Origin: an uncultured Roseburia sp.
GTDB lineage: Bacteria; Bacillota; Clostridia; Lachnospirales; Lachnospiraceae
Length of the DNA: 51,905 bases
Direction of reading: 5' to 3'
NCBI GenBank assembly: GCA_947088675.1
Contig: CAMUHN010000016.1
Span: forward strand, 1 to 51,905
The translations under genes and the position numbers were made by a program. Below, piece by piece: positions 44,159-51,905 of this stretch. Below the pieces are notes generated by a model. That model saw only the letters and a program-made list of their open reading frames with translations. It was not told where the DNA came from and ran no database searches. How positions within the stretch are numbered: position 1 is the first letter of the stretch; each line of letters begins with the position of its first letter.

Positions 44159-46317
44159 TGCTGTCCTTATGTTATATCATTCTTTTTTTCATCAATCTGG
44201 CGGGCATTCTTTTGTGTCCGAAAACAAGCGGGAAAATCAACGGCCTGAAAACACTTCTGGCCGCAGTTCTGGCGCTCCTTGCTTATCAGACAGCCGCGGC
44301 GCGTTTTTTCTCGCTGCTCCAGATCAAAATCGGCCTAATGCCCGCCGCTGTCTCGCTGCTCTTGCCGGCGGCAGTTCTCTGGATATGGATATTTGTAAAG
44401 AAGAAACTGCAGCGCCTGTTTTTTCGACTTTCCGATTTTGCGGGTCTTCTGATTCCGGTTTTCTTTGCGGGACTGCTTTCCGTGCATCTGTTTTCCTCTG
44501 GTTTAAACCTGCAGTATCCGGCGACAGACGCCGCAGGATACTATGCGGATGCCTTTGCGCTGTTTTCAACAGGTTCCGGAGAACACCTGTCGTTTGCCTC
44601 GTTTACGGCCGCTATTTTTATGGAACTGCTTCAGCCGGTATTTTCCGGAGCATTTTATGTCAAATCGTTTCTGATCGCCGATATCTTTTTGCATCTGCTG
44701 GAAGCCTGCATGGTATATGCTCTGTTTCTGACGATCAGTGATAAAAAAACGGCGCGCCTGTTTGCCCCGCTTTTTTCCCTTGGATATTATTTCGGCTTTC
44801 CTGCATACAGCTATTTAAGCGGCAGTTTTATTCCCTGGAGCAGCGCCGTCTTGCTGTGGATGCTGCTGCTCTATGCGCTGCTTCTATTTGAGAAGAGAAA
44901 AGAGGGCCAAATGTCCGCCGGTATCCTTTTGCTGACCGCAGTCTTTGCGGGCGGCCTTTCCGATCCGCTCTTTGTCTGGATCTATGCAATCGGCTGTGTC
45001 AGCGCGCTGTTTGCACTTGTACTCAAAAAAAGAACTATGTTTGCATCGAAACGAAGATTTGCGCTTGCGCTGACTGCATGGTTCCTTTGCGCGGTTTCCG
45101 CCGCTCTCTTCTGTTCTGCAGTCTGGAAACCTCTGCTCGCCCAGGCCGCATCTGATACGTCGGGGGGAGCCGGTATGTACTCCGCGGTCTATGCCGACCT
45201 CATTTTCTTTCTGCCGGCTCTTCTTTATGCCTCATATTTTACCTTTTTCCGCCGAAAAAGCAGGATATCAGAAAGCGCGCCCGTACTTTGCGCAAGCAGT
45301 ACTGCTCTCGTCATTTTTACGGCCGTTTTTCTATACCAGGGCTGGTATGGCGGCGATTTCACCGGATTCTTTTATTATCGGATTTATTATGTGCTCTGGC
45401 TGTCAGGATGGCTGCTTGCAGCCGCGGCCCTTTCCATTGCATGTGAAACAAAAGAACTGGCGCAGTATCTGTCGTACTTTGGTATGATCGCCGGCTTAAG
45501 CGCAATTGTGCTGTTCGACTACGACGGAATTATGATGGAGAACGGCTATTATTTCGACGGCCCCTACACAACAAAAAATTTCTTTTCGCTCTACCGCTAC
45601 AACATGGAACGGATGCATACGGATTATAAATCTTTCCGTATTTCGGATGATCTGCTCACGGTGTATGATTCCGCTGCAAAACAATATCGGCAGGAACCGA
45701 CGCCGATTGTGACCGACGATGATACAATGCGTCTCTGGTACGACGCGCTTACTGGCAACCAGTCGGATTCGTACAGCCTGACCCGGACTGATTTTATCGA
45801 ACTTCTGCGCTCGTTTGACGAAAACGGAATAAAGCATATTATGCTTTCGCGCGACAATGATATCTACGCTTTTTATCAGTCCTATTTCGAGCGCTGCCCT
45901 GCCATTGAAAGCGAGGAGGCCGGTCTTTATGAAATCCCGGGCGATACATGGTTTGATGTGTTTGATCTGCAGGCCGATGAAAACAGCGCAAAGGTCGAGC
46001 TCTTCTCTTATGTAAAAGAAAAGCTGTCCGGAGAAACGGTTCCTCTTATGGCGCATCAGGCCGCTTTTATGGATTTTCTGCTTTTTGAGACAGTGACAGG
46101 ATTTGACAGCGCGGATTTTTATGCCTGGAAGTTCTCGGCCGCAGATAATGTTCTGAATTTAAACTCGCATGGAGTGCGCTATATTGCAGTGTTAAACGGG
46201 GAAGAATTTTACGAGAACGGACGCGATTATTATGACAAACAGCAGATCATTTTTGAAAATGAAGCCGGAAAAATCATTCGATGCAACGGAGATTCTTTTC
46301 GTACCACCTACCGTTAA
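44158..46317 (+). CDS. Large membrane protein of the glycan module (paralogue B)
   Basis: The 719-residue paralogue of the previous protein shares its layout and segments: PKTSGKINGLKTL, LFFRLSDFAGLL, SLGYYFGFPAYSYLSGSF, YADLIFFLPALLYASYF, FYYRIYYVLWLSGWLLAAA and the SLYRYNMERM start of the outer domain. That domain has acidic stretches (VTDDDTMRLWYDALTGN) shared with paralogue A. The pair could act as a heterodimer. It is the last gene before a terminator. No catalytic motif can be named. Confidence 0.7.
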   Translation: MLSLCYIILFFINLAGILLCPKTSGKINGLKTLLAAVLALLAYQTAAARFFSLLQIKIGLMPAAVSLLLPAAVLWIWIFVKKKLQRLFFRLSDFAGLLIPVFFAGLLSVHLFSSGLNLQYPATDAAGYYADAFALFSTGSGEHLSFASFTAAIFMELLQPVFSGAFYVKSFLIADIFLHLLEACMVYALFLTISDKKTARLFAPLFSLGYYFGFPAYSYLSGSFIPWSSAVLLWMLLLYALLLFEKRKEGQMSAGILLLTAVFAGGLSDPLFVWIYAIGCVSALFALVLKKRTMFASKRRFALALTAWFLCAVSAALFCSAVWKPLLAQAASDTSGGAGMYSAVYADLIFFLPALLYASYFTFFRRKSRISESAPVLCASSTALVIFTAVFLYQGWYGGDFTGFFYYRIYYVLWLSGWLLAAAALSIACETKELAQYLSYFGMIAGLSAIVLFDYDGIMMENGYYFDGPYTTKNFFSLYRYNMERMHTDYKSFRISDDLLTVYDSAAKQYRQEPTPIVTDDDTMRLWYDALTGNQSDSYSLTRTDFIELLRSFDENGIKHIMLSRDNDIYAFYQSYFERCPAIESEEAGLYEIPGDTWFDVFDLQADENSAKVELFSYVKEKLSGETVPLMAHQAAFMDFLLFETVTGFDSADFYAWKFSAADNVLNLNSHGVRYIAVLNGEEFYENGRDYYDKQQIIFENEAGKIIRCNGDSFRTTYR

Positions 46318-46327
46318 AAGCGTAAAA

Positions 46328-46361
46328 ACAGCGCCTTTACTCTATGAATTAAAGACGCTGT
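46328..46361. terminator. Terminator between the glycan module and the permease gene
   Basis: ACAGCG and CTTTA pair with TAAAG and CGCTGT with one mismatch. A T-rich stretch follows on the plus strand, and an A/T-rich one on the minus strand. It serves the two convergent units. Confidence 0.6.
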
Positions 46362-46373
46362 CTTTGTCAAAAT

Positions 46374-47768
46374 TTATTTTTTGTCTTTCGGAAGCACGAT
46401 ATTCAGAATAATCGCTACCAGGGCAGCCGGTACTATTCCCGAACCGCCAAAGATCAGCTGTACAAACTGAGGCGTATGTGCAAGAATATTTGTATTTGCC
46501 CCCATCCCGTAACCTACGCCAAGCGCTACGGATACAATCGTCAGATTTCTCGGTCCCAGCGGTTCCTTTGTAATCAGCTGAATTCCGCTCAGAACAATCG
46601 AAGAAAACATCATGACAGCCGCACCGCCAAGCACTGCCTGCGGCATAATGGAGACAAGCGCTCCGAGTTTTGGAATCAGGCCGCATAAAATTAAGAATAC
46701 GGCCCCGGAGGCAAGCGCCATACGGTTTACAACTTTCGTCATAGCCACAAGGCCCACATTCTGGCTGAAAGACGTATTTGGCAAAACACCAAATAATGCG
46801 GCAAATGACGAGCCAATCCCGTCGCAGACCACGCCGCCGGAAAGCTCCCGATCGGTCGCCTCTCTGCCCATTCCGCCCTCTGTCACGCCGGAGATATCTC
46901 CAACGGTCTCTACTGCAGTCACAACAAACATAATCATAACCGGCACGATTGCCCTCATATCAAATACGATTTTAACCGGCATCAGTTTTGGAATGGCAAA
47001 CCATCCCGCCTGTGCGACTTTATCCCAGTTCATTGCCCAAGCCTTTGTATATTCGACGCCATCCGCCGTAACGCCGGTCGTCGGCAGCACAAATCCCATA
47101 AGAATAGCGGCGATATAACCTGCAATAATACCGATTAAAATGGCGGAAGAGCTTAAAAAGCCTTTTGTACCATGCTTTACGGCCAGAATGACAACCAGTA
47201 CAAATAAGGCGAGCAGCAGATTTTCAACCGATCCGAAATCTTTTGCGTTATTGCCTCCCCCAAATGAATTGATTCCCACCGAGATCAGTGATAAACCAAT
47301 GGAAAGCACCACAGTTCCTGTTACGACCGACGGAAAAAACTTTCGCAGCGGTTTTAAAAAAAATCCCAGTATTCCCTCAAAAATCCCTCCGAGTATGGAA
47401 GCGCCCATGATCGCGCCATAGGTAAGGATACCGTTTCCCATTGTAGCCGCAACGCTGCTGAATACGCCGATAAAGCCGGAACTGGTGCCCATAATAATCG
47501 GCACTTTGCCGCCGATTGGCCCGATAGCAAAAAGCTGTACCAATGTGACGATTCCTGCCACCAGCATCGCGTTCTGCAAAAGCGAAACCTGTAAATCTGC
47601 AAACTCTCCGCCTGCAATCCCACAGGCTCCCGTAATAATCAGCAATGGCGTCAGATTGCCCACAAACATGGCAAGCACATGCTGCAGTCCCAATGGGATC
47701 GCCTGTTTCCATGGCATTTTACCCTCAAACCGGTATGCCGCATCCTGATAATTTTGCGTCTCTTTCAT
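46374..47768 (-). CDS. Nucleobase:cation symporter 2, xanthine/uracil-type
   Basis: The 464-residue permease has about 14 membrane segments. The NCS2 motifs FGVLPNTSFSQNVGLVAMTKVVNR and the acidic VTAVETVGDISG segment are seen. The QNxG..T...NR form is close to xanthine/urate carriers such as PbuX and PucK. GAGAGGAAAG precedes the ATG. A xanthine dehydrogenase operon lies 8 kb away, which fits purine import, but the substrate is not proven. Confidence 0.88.
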   Translation of the reverse strand: MKETQNYQDAAYRFEGKMPWKQAIPLGLQHVLAMFVGNLTPLLIITGACGIAGGEFADLQVSLLQNAMLVAGIVTLVQLFAIGPIGGKVPIIMGTSSGFIGVFSSVAATMGNGILTYGAIMGASILGGIFEGILGFFLKPLRKFFPSVVTGTVVLSIGLSLISVGINSFGGGNNAKDFGSVENLLLALFVLVVILAVKHGTKGFLSSSAILIGIIAGYIAAILMGFVLPTTGVTADGVEYTKAWAMNWDKVAQAGWFAIPKLMPVKIVFDMRAIVPVMIMFVVTAVETVGDISGVTEGGMGREATDRELSGGVVCDGIGSSFAALFGVLPNTSFSQNVGLVAMTKVVNRMALASGAVFLILCGLIPKLGALVSIMPQAVLGGAAVMMFSSIVLSGIQLITKEPLGPRNLTIVSVALGVGYGMGANTNILAHTPQFVQLIFGGSGIVPAALVAIILNIVLPKDKK

Positions 47769-47799
47769 AACTTTCCTCTCTCCCTTTTTTTATTATTTG

Positions 47800-47828
47800 A
47801 TTGTACGGAAAAAAGACTGCGTTGTAAA
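47800..47828 (-). promoter_or_regulatory. Promoter of the permease gene
   Basis: On the minus strand TTTACA (47823-47828), a 17-base spacer and TACAAT (47800-47805), about 32 bases before the start codon. Confidence 0.6.
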
Positions 47829-47861
47829 GACATAATTCTGCTTTTTCTTACATTATTTTTG

Positions 47862-47890
47862 TTGACAAATCGGTTTATAAGTTGTAGACT
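47862..47890 (+). promoter_or_regulatory. Promoter and candidate BlaI operator
   Basis: TTGACA (47862-47867), a 17-base spacer and TAGACT (47885-47890). The stretch 47883-47914 holds opposed half-sites, TTGTAGACTA and CGACTACTTG, resembling the GTAG/CTAC arms of BlaI-type operators. The BlaI-like protein encoded downstream may bind here. Confidence 0.5.
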
Positions 47891-47944
47891 AAAAACACAT
47901 GAGGTCGACTACTTGTAAACCAGCAGAAAAAGGAGGCAGCCAGA

Positions 47945-49735
47945 ATGCATCTCATCTCTTTGATGCAGCAGATACTGAACATGAGTTATACCGGAAGTAT
48001 TGTTATTTTAGCTGTATTGTTTGTACGCCTGCTGTTGAAGAAAGCGCCGAAAATTTACAGTTATTTGCTGTGGGGTATTGTATTATTCCGCCTGTTATGC
48101 CCAATCTCCGTTACTTCGTCCTTTTCTCTGTTCGGGCTCGCCGGGCGTGAACTTTCTGACATAAGGATAACGGAATCCACGGACTGGCCGACGGATGCCA
48201 ATATAACTCCCGTTCAGGAAACATCCTTTTTCCATGAGAAACCGGATAATACAGATGCAGCTGTTACGGAAAGCAAAACGGCCAATATACAGATGGAACC
48301 CGTTATCTGGATGACGGCGGCAGGCTTTTGGCTGCTCGGCATCTGTTTTTTCTGCGGTTACGGGGCATATAGTTTTTGGAAAGCAAAGAAAATGCTGCAC
48401 GGCGCAAAACAGACTGACGATCATGTATACGAGATTTACCGGGATGTCTCTCCGTTTGTCATCGGAGTTTTTCGTCCAAAGATCTGCCTGCCGGCCGGCC
48501 TTGACAGACAGGAACGGGAATATATCCTGCTTCATGAGAAAACGCATATCAGGCGGGGCGATTTTCTTGTAAAACTAATTGCGTTTTTCGCTTTGTCTCT
48601 GCACTGGTTTAATCCGCTTGTCTGGATTGCGTTTTATCTAATAGAAAAGGATATGGAACTGTCATGCGACGAGGCAGTAATGCGGCGTATGCAGGGAGAT
48701 ATTCGAACAGCATACGCACAGTCTCTGGTAAAGCTGTCTGCCGTACAAAAGCGGGCTGTTGGCGCACCGTTGGCATTTGGTGTCGGCGGGATAAAAGAAC
48801 GCATAAAAAATGTTATGCGTTATAAAAAACCAAAGCTGTATGCAGCAGTTCTTGCTGTTTTTGTAATTGCAGTCTGCTGTATCGCATTGGGGAGCAATCC
48901 AAAAGAAATAAAGACTTCCCCTCTTACCGGTCTGACGCATCAGACAGATCCAAAACAATACACAGGATCCGACAGTTTCATAGAGAAGAAAGCAGGCAAA
49001 AAAGTAATCGTAAAGGATCTTAGCAAAACAAAAGAGACTCTTACTATATGGGCCAGGGCTTTCTGCAGCAGAGACGGAAATACCATAGCCGCGATGAGCC
49101 AAAAAGAGGTTCAGGAAAGTCTGACTGCACGCGGCCTGCTGGACATGGCCGGAAACAATTTCAGTTTTGGTATGTCAAGTCCATGGATGCGGAGTGAAAA
49201 TGATTATCAGATTGTAAGCTATGATGAAAAAGAAGCCGTGATCCTTTATTATGCCTGGACGTCAGATCCGCATGTTACCGTTTGGTACGAGACACTCTCC
49301 TATCACAGGGAAAACGACGTTTATTGCGTGGATTTTGAGACGCTGACATATCTTGATTCTATTTGTACCGGCGAAGAATTGTTAAAAGCCTGTCCGCTCG
49401 GACTGCCTGACACCAGGATGGATTATGTTTTTAACGGAGCGGGAGAATCTTTAAACAAAAATGCGCTTCTTTCCAGCAGTAATCTTTATCGCGGACTTTT
49501 TGAGCCGGATACGGCCGCGTCGATGCTGCTGAATTTATTGAATAATCCGAATAAAGTGGAAGTGACCGCAGGCCCCGCAAACGAAGATGGAAGCGTTCCT
49601 GTCCAGGTGAGATTTGCGGAAGACGGAAGCGTATTTATCGTGACTATGATCAGGCCTTATCCAGACGGGATCTGGCTGCCACAGTCATTCAGACAGTACG
49701 AAAATGCGAATGCTGTTAAAAATGGCACATCCTGA
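47945..49735 (+). CDS. BlaR1/MecR1-type M56 metallopeptidase sensor
   Basis: The 596-residue protein has membrane segments near 17-65 and 120-145, an M56 peptidase domain with His197-Glu-x2-His201 (LLHEKTHIRRGD), Glu238 in MELSCDEAV, and a further membrane segment near 300-318. The outer part (about 320-596) is not the penicillin-binding sensor of classical BlaR1, as no SxxK-type domain is seen; it is an unrecognised domain. BlaR1 proteins cut their repressor when the outer domain senses a signal. AAGGAGG precedes the ATG. The repressor gene comes after it, not before. Confidence 0.82.
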   Translation: MHLISLMQQILNMSYTGSIVILAVLFVRLLLKKAPKIYSYLLWGIVLFRLLCPISVTSSFSLFGLAGRELSDIRITESTDWPTDANITPVQETSFFHEKPDNTDAAVTESKTANIQMEPVIWMTAAGFWLLGICFFCGYGAYSFWKAKKMLHGAKQTDDHVYEIYRDVSPFVIGVFRPKICLPAGLDRQEREYILLHEKTHIRRGDFLVKLIAFFALSLHWFNPLVWIAFYLIEKDMELSCDEAVMRRMQGDIRTAYAQSLVKLSAVQKRAVGAPLAFGVGGIKERIKNVMRYKKPKLYAAVLAVFVIAVCCIALGSNPKEIKTSPLTGLTHQTDPKQYTGSDSFIEKKAGKKVIVKDLSKTKETLTIWARAFCSRDGNTIAAMSQKEVQESLTARGLLDMAGNNFSFGMSSPWMRSENDYQIVSYDEKEAVILYYAWTSDPHVTVWYETLSYHRENDVYCVDFETLTYLDSICTGEELLKACPLGLPDTRMDYVFNGAGESLNKNALLSSSNLYRGLFEPDTAASMLLNLLNNPNKVEVTAGPANEDGSVPVQVRFAEDGSVFIVTMIRPYPDGIWLPQSFRQYENANAVKNGTS

Positions 49736-49774
49736 AACAGGAAAAGATTTTAACAAAGCAGAAAGGGGAGAGAA

Positions 49775-50131
49775 ATGGCGGAATACAGACTTGGCGAAAT
49801 GGAGATGAAATTTGCAGAAATAATCTGGGAAAAAGAACCGGTTTCTTCCGGTAATCTTGTCAAATTGTGCGAAGAAAAACTGGACTGGAAAAAATCAACA
49901 ACTTATACGGTATTGCGACGTTTCTGCGATCGCGGACTGTTTCAAAACAGGGGCGGGACGGTGTCCTCACTTATTTCAAAAGAAGAGTTTTTCGCCGGGT
50001 CGAGCGAAAAATATATTGAGGATACTTTTCACGGTTCTCTGCCGCGGTTTTTAACGGCCTTTACTTCCCGCCGAAAATTAAGTGAAAAAGAGATCGCACA
50101 GCTGCAGAAGATTATCGACGATTACAAATGA
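49775..50131 (+). CDS. BlaI/MecI family repressor
   Basis: The 118-residue winged-helix repressor starts AEYRLGEMEMKFAEIIWEKEPVSSGNLVKLCEEK. The recognition part is WKKSTTYTVLRRFCDRGLFQ, and the C-terminal helices dimerise. It is 39 bases after the M56 gene, with AAAGGGGAG before the ATG. Cleavage by the M56 partner should relieve repression. No beta-lactamase gene is adjacent. Confidence 0.88.
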   Translation: MAEYRLGEMEMKFAEIIWEKEPVSSGNLVKLCEEKLDWKKSTTYTVLRRFCDRGLFQNRGGTVSSLISKEEFFAGSSEKYIEDTFHGSLPRFLTAFTSRRKLSEKEIAQLQKIIDDYK

Positions 50132-50151
50132 CGCATGCCGTTCCTGAGACA

Positions 50152-50180
50152 TTGACACACAATCTTGCGTATAGTATAAT
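50152..50180 (+). promoter_or_regulatory. Consensus sigma-A promoter
   Basis: TTGACA (50152-50157), a 17-base spacer and TATAAT (50175-50180): both boxes are perfect. It drives the structured leader and the small gene that follows. Confidence 0.85.
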
Positions 50181-50318
50181 AGAGCAGTCGTGAGTTTGTG
50201 TGTGCGCGCTGCAAAGCCGAAATGGCCCGCACAAACCCGTCAATGCATATAGCCGCAGCCAGTCGCCGCCGGCTATAAAAATCTGAACCATAAAAGCAGC
50301 GCAGAAATGGAGGACAAA
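50181..50318 (+). other. Structured 5' leader of about 130 bases
   Basis: Two stem-loops are visible: GTTTGTG (50194-50200) with CACAAAC (50230-50236), and ATAGCCG (50249-50255) with CGGCTAT (50270-50276). Neither has a U-run. No known riboswitch class was recognised. It may be a cis-regulator or a small RNA. Confidence 0.4.
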
Positions 50319-50696
50319 ATGAATTTAGCGCCGGAAGTCAAAGCAGACTGGGAGAATAAGCTGCAGCAGGCACAGATGATCGACCTTACTGACAGCATTG
50401 TGGAACATGTGAAAGGGGATTATTGGGACTGGAGCGGACAGACCCGGGGCAGATATTTCTTCACAAAAGAAAAACTGGTATTTGTGGGCGGATTGGCAGG
50501 CTCCACCAATTTTGCAGTAAAATACAGTAATATTAAGGAAGCAAAATTAAAACTGATTCGCTTCTTTTTGCCGACCGGCATTTTGGTGATTGCCGATGAT
50601 CCGGAATCCGGCAAGCAGAAAAAATACGTGTTATCCCTGATGAAACGAAAGGAATGGCTTGCACTGATCCGTGAAAAAGCAGGGCTTTCGGCATAA
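50319..50696 (+). CDS. Small PH/GRAM-like domain protein
   Basis: The 125-residue soluble protein has YFFTKEKLVFVGGLAGSTNFAVKYSNIKEAKL, then LVIADDPESGKQKKYVLSLMKRKEWLALI. This alternation of strands with a final helix fits a bacterial PH- or GRAM-like domain (inference). The ATG at 50319 follows GGAGGAC; an earlier ATG lacks a site. It has its own strong promoter and terminator. Role unknown. Confidence 0.65.
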   Translation: MNLAPEVKADWENKLQQAQMIDLTDSIVEHVKGDYWDWSGQTRGRYFFTKEKLVFVGGLAGSTNFAVKYSNIKEAKLKLIRFFLPTGILVIADDPESGKQKKYVLSLMKRKEWLALIREKAGLSA

Positions 50697-50754
50697 ACTG
50701 AGACTGATTCCAAATACATAAACAAAATAACCAGAAAATAAATCATACCAGACA

Positions 50755-50790
50755 GGGGCGGGTGCGACACATACAGGTCGCACCCGCCCC
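50755..50790. terminator. Strong stem-loop between convergent genes
   Basis: GGGGCGGGTGCGAC (50755-50768) pairs perfectly with GTCGCACCCGCCCC (50777-50790) over eight bases, followed by TTGATTTGTT on the plus strand. It ends the PH-like gene and the convergent surface protein gene. Confidence 0.75.
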
Positions 50791-50813
50791 TTGATTTGTT
50801 CACTTTTTCACGG

Positions 50814-51905
50814 CTATTTTACTGTTACTTTGATTTTTTTGTACACGCCATTCTGGGCATATACATAAATACTGCAGCTTCCTTTTTTCTTCCCCTTGAT
50901 CACGCCTTTGGCTGTCACGGTCGCTACTGCTTTATTACTGCTCTCATAACAGATCGCGCGATGCTTTTTGGTTTTTCCTTTCTTCTTGCTCAACACCGCA
51001 CTTGCCTTAATCTTGAAAGTCTTTCCTTTTTTGATCGATACTTTTGCCTTGTTCAATTTCACGCTCTTTGCATTCACATATTTGCCGTTTGTGAAAACAT
51101 GGACTGTTTTAGAGGCGGAAATAGTGATCTTTTTGCCTCCCACCAGCTTATAGGCACGCACTACATATTTGTACGGAGTGCCTTTTTTCAGTTTTTTGTG
51201 CGTGTATTTCAGACTGTTTGCGCCTTTTAATGTCTTTAACAGTTTCAGTTTATAATTTTTTCCACAGCGATTTCCATATACCAGATAACCGTCCGCTCCC
51301 CTGACTTTCTTCCAGTTCAGGGTAACTGTCTTCGCCGTGGTTTTGGATGCTTTTGCCTGAAGCTTGTTAAATTCAGAACCGCGTATGTCATTCTCTGATT
51401 TCTGCCCCGTTATGGTTGTGTCTGTGATCAGCAGTGTCTCCGGCGCTATTCCCAGTTCATCCGCGATCTCCTGGATCTGCTGTGCCGTCTCGACGCTGAC
51501 TCCCAGTGCCTTTGCGATATCCTCAATTTCTTTCTGTTTTTCCGGCGGAAGAACAGGTGCTTTTGCCAGCTCATCATATGCCGTCTCCGCATCCGTCAGC
51601 TTCTTTTTGGACTCTTGCGGCACCAGACCTTTCTGGACGTCCGTCAGGGCGTTATACGCATTCCTGGCAGCTTCGATTTTCTGTCGTGTCTCTTCATTCA
51701 ATTGTACCGGATCGGGAATGGCATTGATCAGTTCCTTCACGCGGTCTGCGGCTGCCTGATCCAAATCAGGTTCTGTCGGTCCTGTCGGCCCTGCCGGTCT
51801 TGTCGGTGTCTCCCCGGAAGTGATCCCGGCCGGATCTGTCCCTGCTCCTGTCCCCGCTCCGATTCCGGTCAGGTCTTTGTTGATCGTATCCGTCTTCTGG
51901 TAATA
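50814..51905 (-). CDS. Partial secreted protein with FN3-like and Ig-like domains
   Basis: The frame stays open to the right edge, so the N-terminus lies outside the window; 363 residues are seen. In order: a Gly/Thr/Pro linker (GAGTGAGTDPAG, then TPTRPAGPTGPTEPD), a helical domain with NAYNALTDVQKGLVP, another helical stretch (VETAQQIQEIADELGI), an FN3-like domain (LNWKKVRGADGYLVYG, then YKYVVRAYKLVGGK) and a lysine-rich Big-2 Ig-like domain (VKLNKAKVSIKKGKTFKIKA, then ATVTAKGVIKGKKKGSCSIYVYA). Such domains are typical of exported cell-surface proteins. The unusually Lys-rich C-terminus may bind wall polymers. Confidence 0.75.
   Translation of the reverse strand, partial: YYQKTDTINKDLTGIGAGTGAGTDPAGITSGETPTRPAGPTGPTEPDLDQAAADRVKELINAIPDPVQLNEETRQKIEAARNAYNALTDVQKGLVPQESKKKLTDAETAYDELAKAPVLPPEKQKEIEDIAKALGVSVETAQQIQEIADELGIAPETLLITDTTITGQKSENDIRGSEFNKLQAKASKTTAKTVTLNWKKVRGADGYLVYGNRCGKNYKLKLLKTLKGANSLKYTHKKLKKGTPYKYVVRAYKLVGGKKITISASKTVHVFTNGKYVNAKSVKLNKAKVSIKKGKTFKIKASAVLSKKKGKTKKHRAICYESSNKAVATVTAKGVIKGKKKGSCSIYVYAQNGVYKKIKVTVK

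Overview
The window looks like chromosome from a spore-forming, fermentative Clostridia, most likely a Lachnospiraceae-type gut Firmicute. Evidence: sporulation genes (spoVAD, spoVAE, spoVT), strong AGGAGG-type ribosome binding sites, canonical sigma-A promoters, a FabK-type fatty acid synthesis operon, a DegV protein, BspA-type leucine-rich repeat proteins and CspC-like subtilases. Species cannot be set from this sequence alone.

Layout. 1-430: end of an unidentified gene, a minus-strand terminator and short direct repeats. 430-2244: secreted five-repeat surface protein. 2588-4273: cytoplasmic-type subtilase. 4437-6384: GntR/ABC (YtrA-like) operon. 6511-7956: ClpX-like unfoldase. 8134-11321: Asn-rich lipoprotein, KDPG aldolase with a VOC tail, spoVAE and spoVAD. 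11349-13754: AT-rich accessory patch with a GNAT-like/small-protein pair, a SIR2-serine recombinase chimera, and the 5' part of a group IIC intron sitting directly behind the gdhA terminator. 13810-15144: gdhA.

15249-23210 is the fatty acid operon, transcribed leftward: acpP-fabK-fabD-fabG-fabF-fabZ-accDA(fused)-fabH-marR. Its promoter carries a TTTGA-N3-TCAAA palindrome overlapping the -10 box, the same spacing as FabT sites, and the last gene is a MarR repressor, so the operon probably regulates itself. accB and accC are absent here.

23443-27628 encodes two tandemly duplicated LRR proteins behind a secreted subtilase with an unusual C-terminal HxxxDxxxH domain and a possible 13-codon leader ORF. 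27822-32037: a TPP riboswitch and thiT, then degV, a MATE transporter and, convergent, a ROK glucokinase. 32097-35190: class A PBP and spoVT. 35325-39509: xanthine dehydrogenase genes xdhB-xdhC-xdhA with xpt, for purine use. 39698-46317: surface-glycan module (glycosyltransferase, flippase, two paralogous large membrane proteins). 46374-47768: purine/uracil permease. 47945-50131: BlaR1/BlaI-type pair. 50319-50696: small PH/GRAM-like protein with a structured leader. 50814-51905: partial secreted protein with FN3-like and Ig-like domains.

The most novel-looking items are the recombinase-SIR2-intron mosaic, the GNAT/small protein pair, the subtilase-HxxxDxxxH fusion, the paired giant membrane proteins and the five-repeat surface protein. 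No CRISPR array, tRNA or rRNA was seen.
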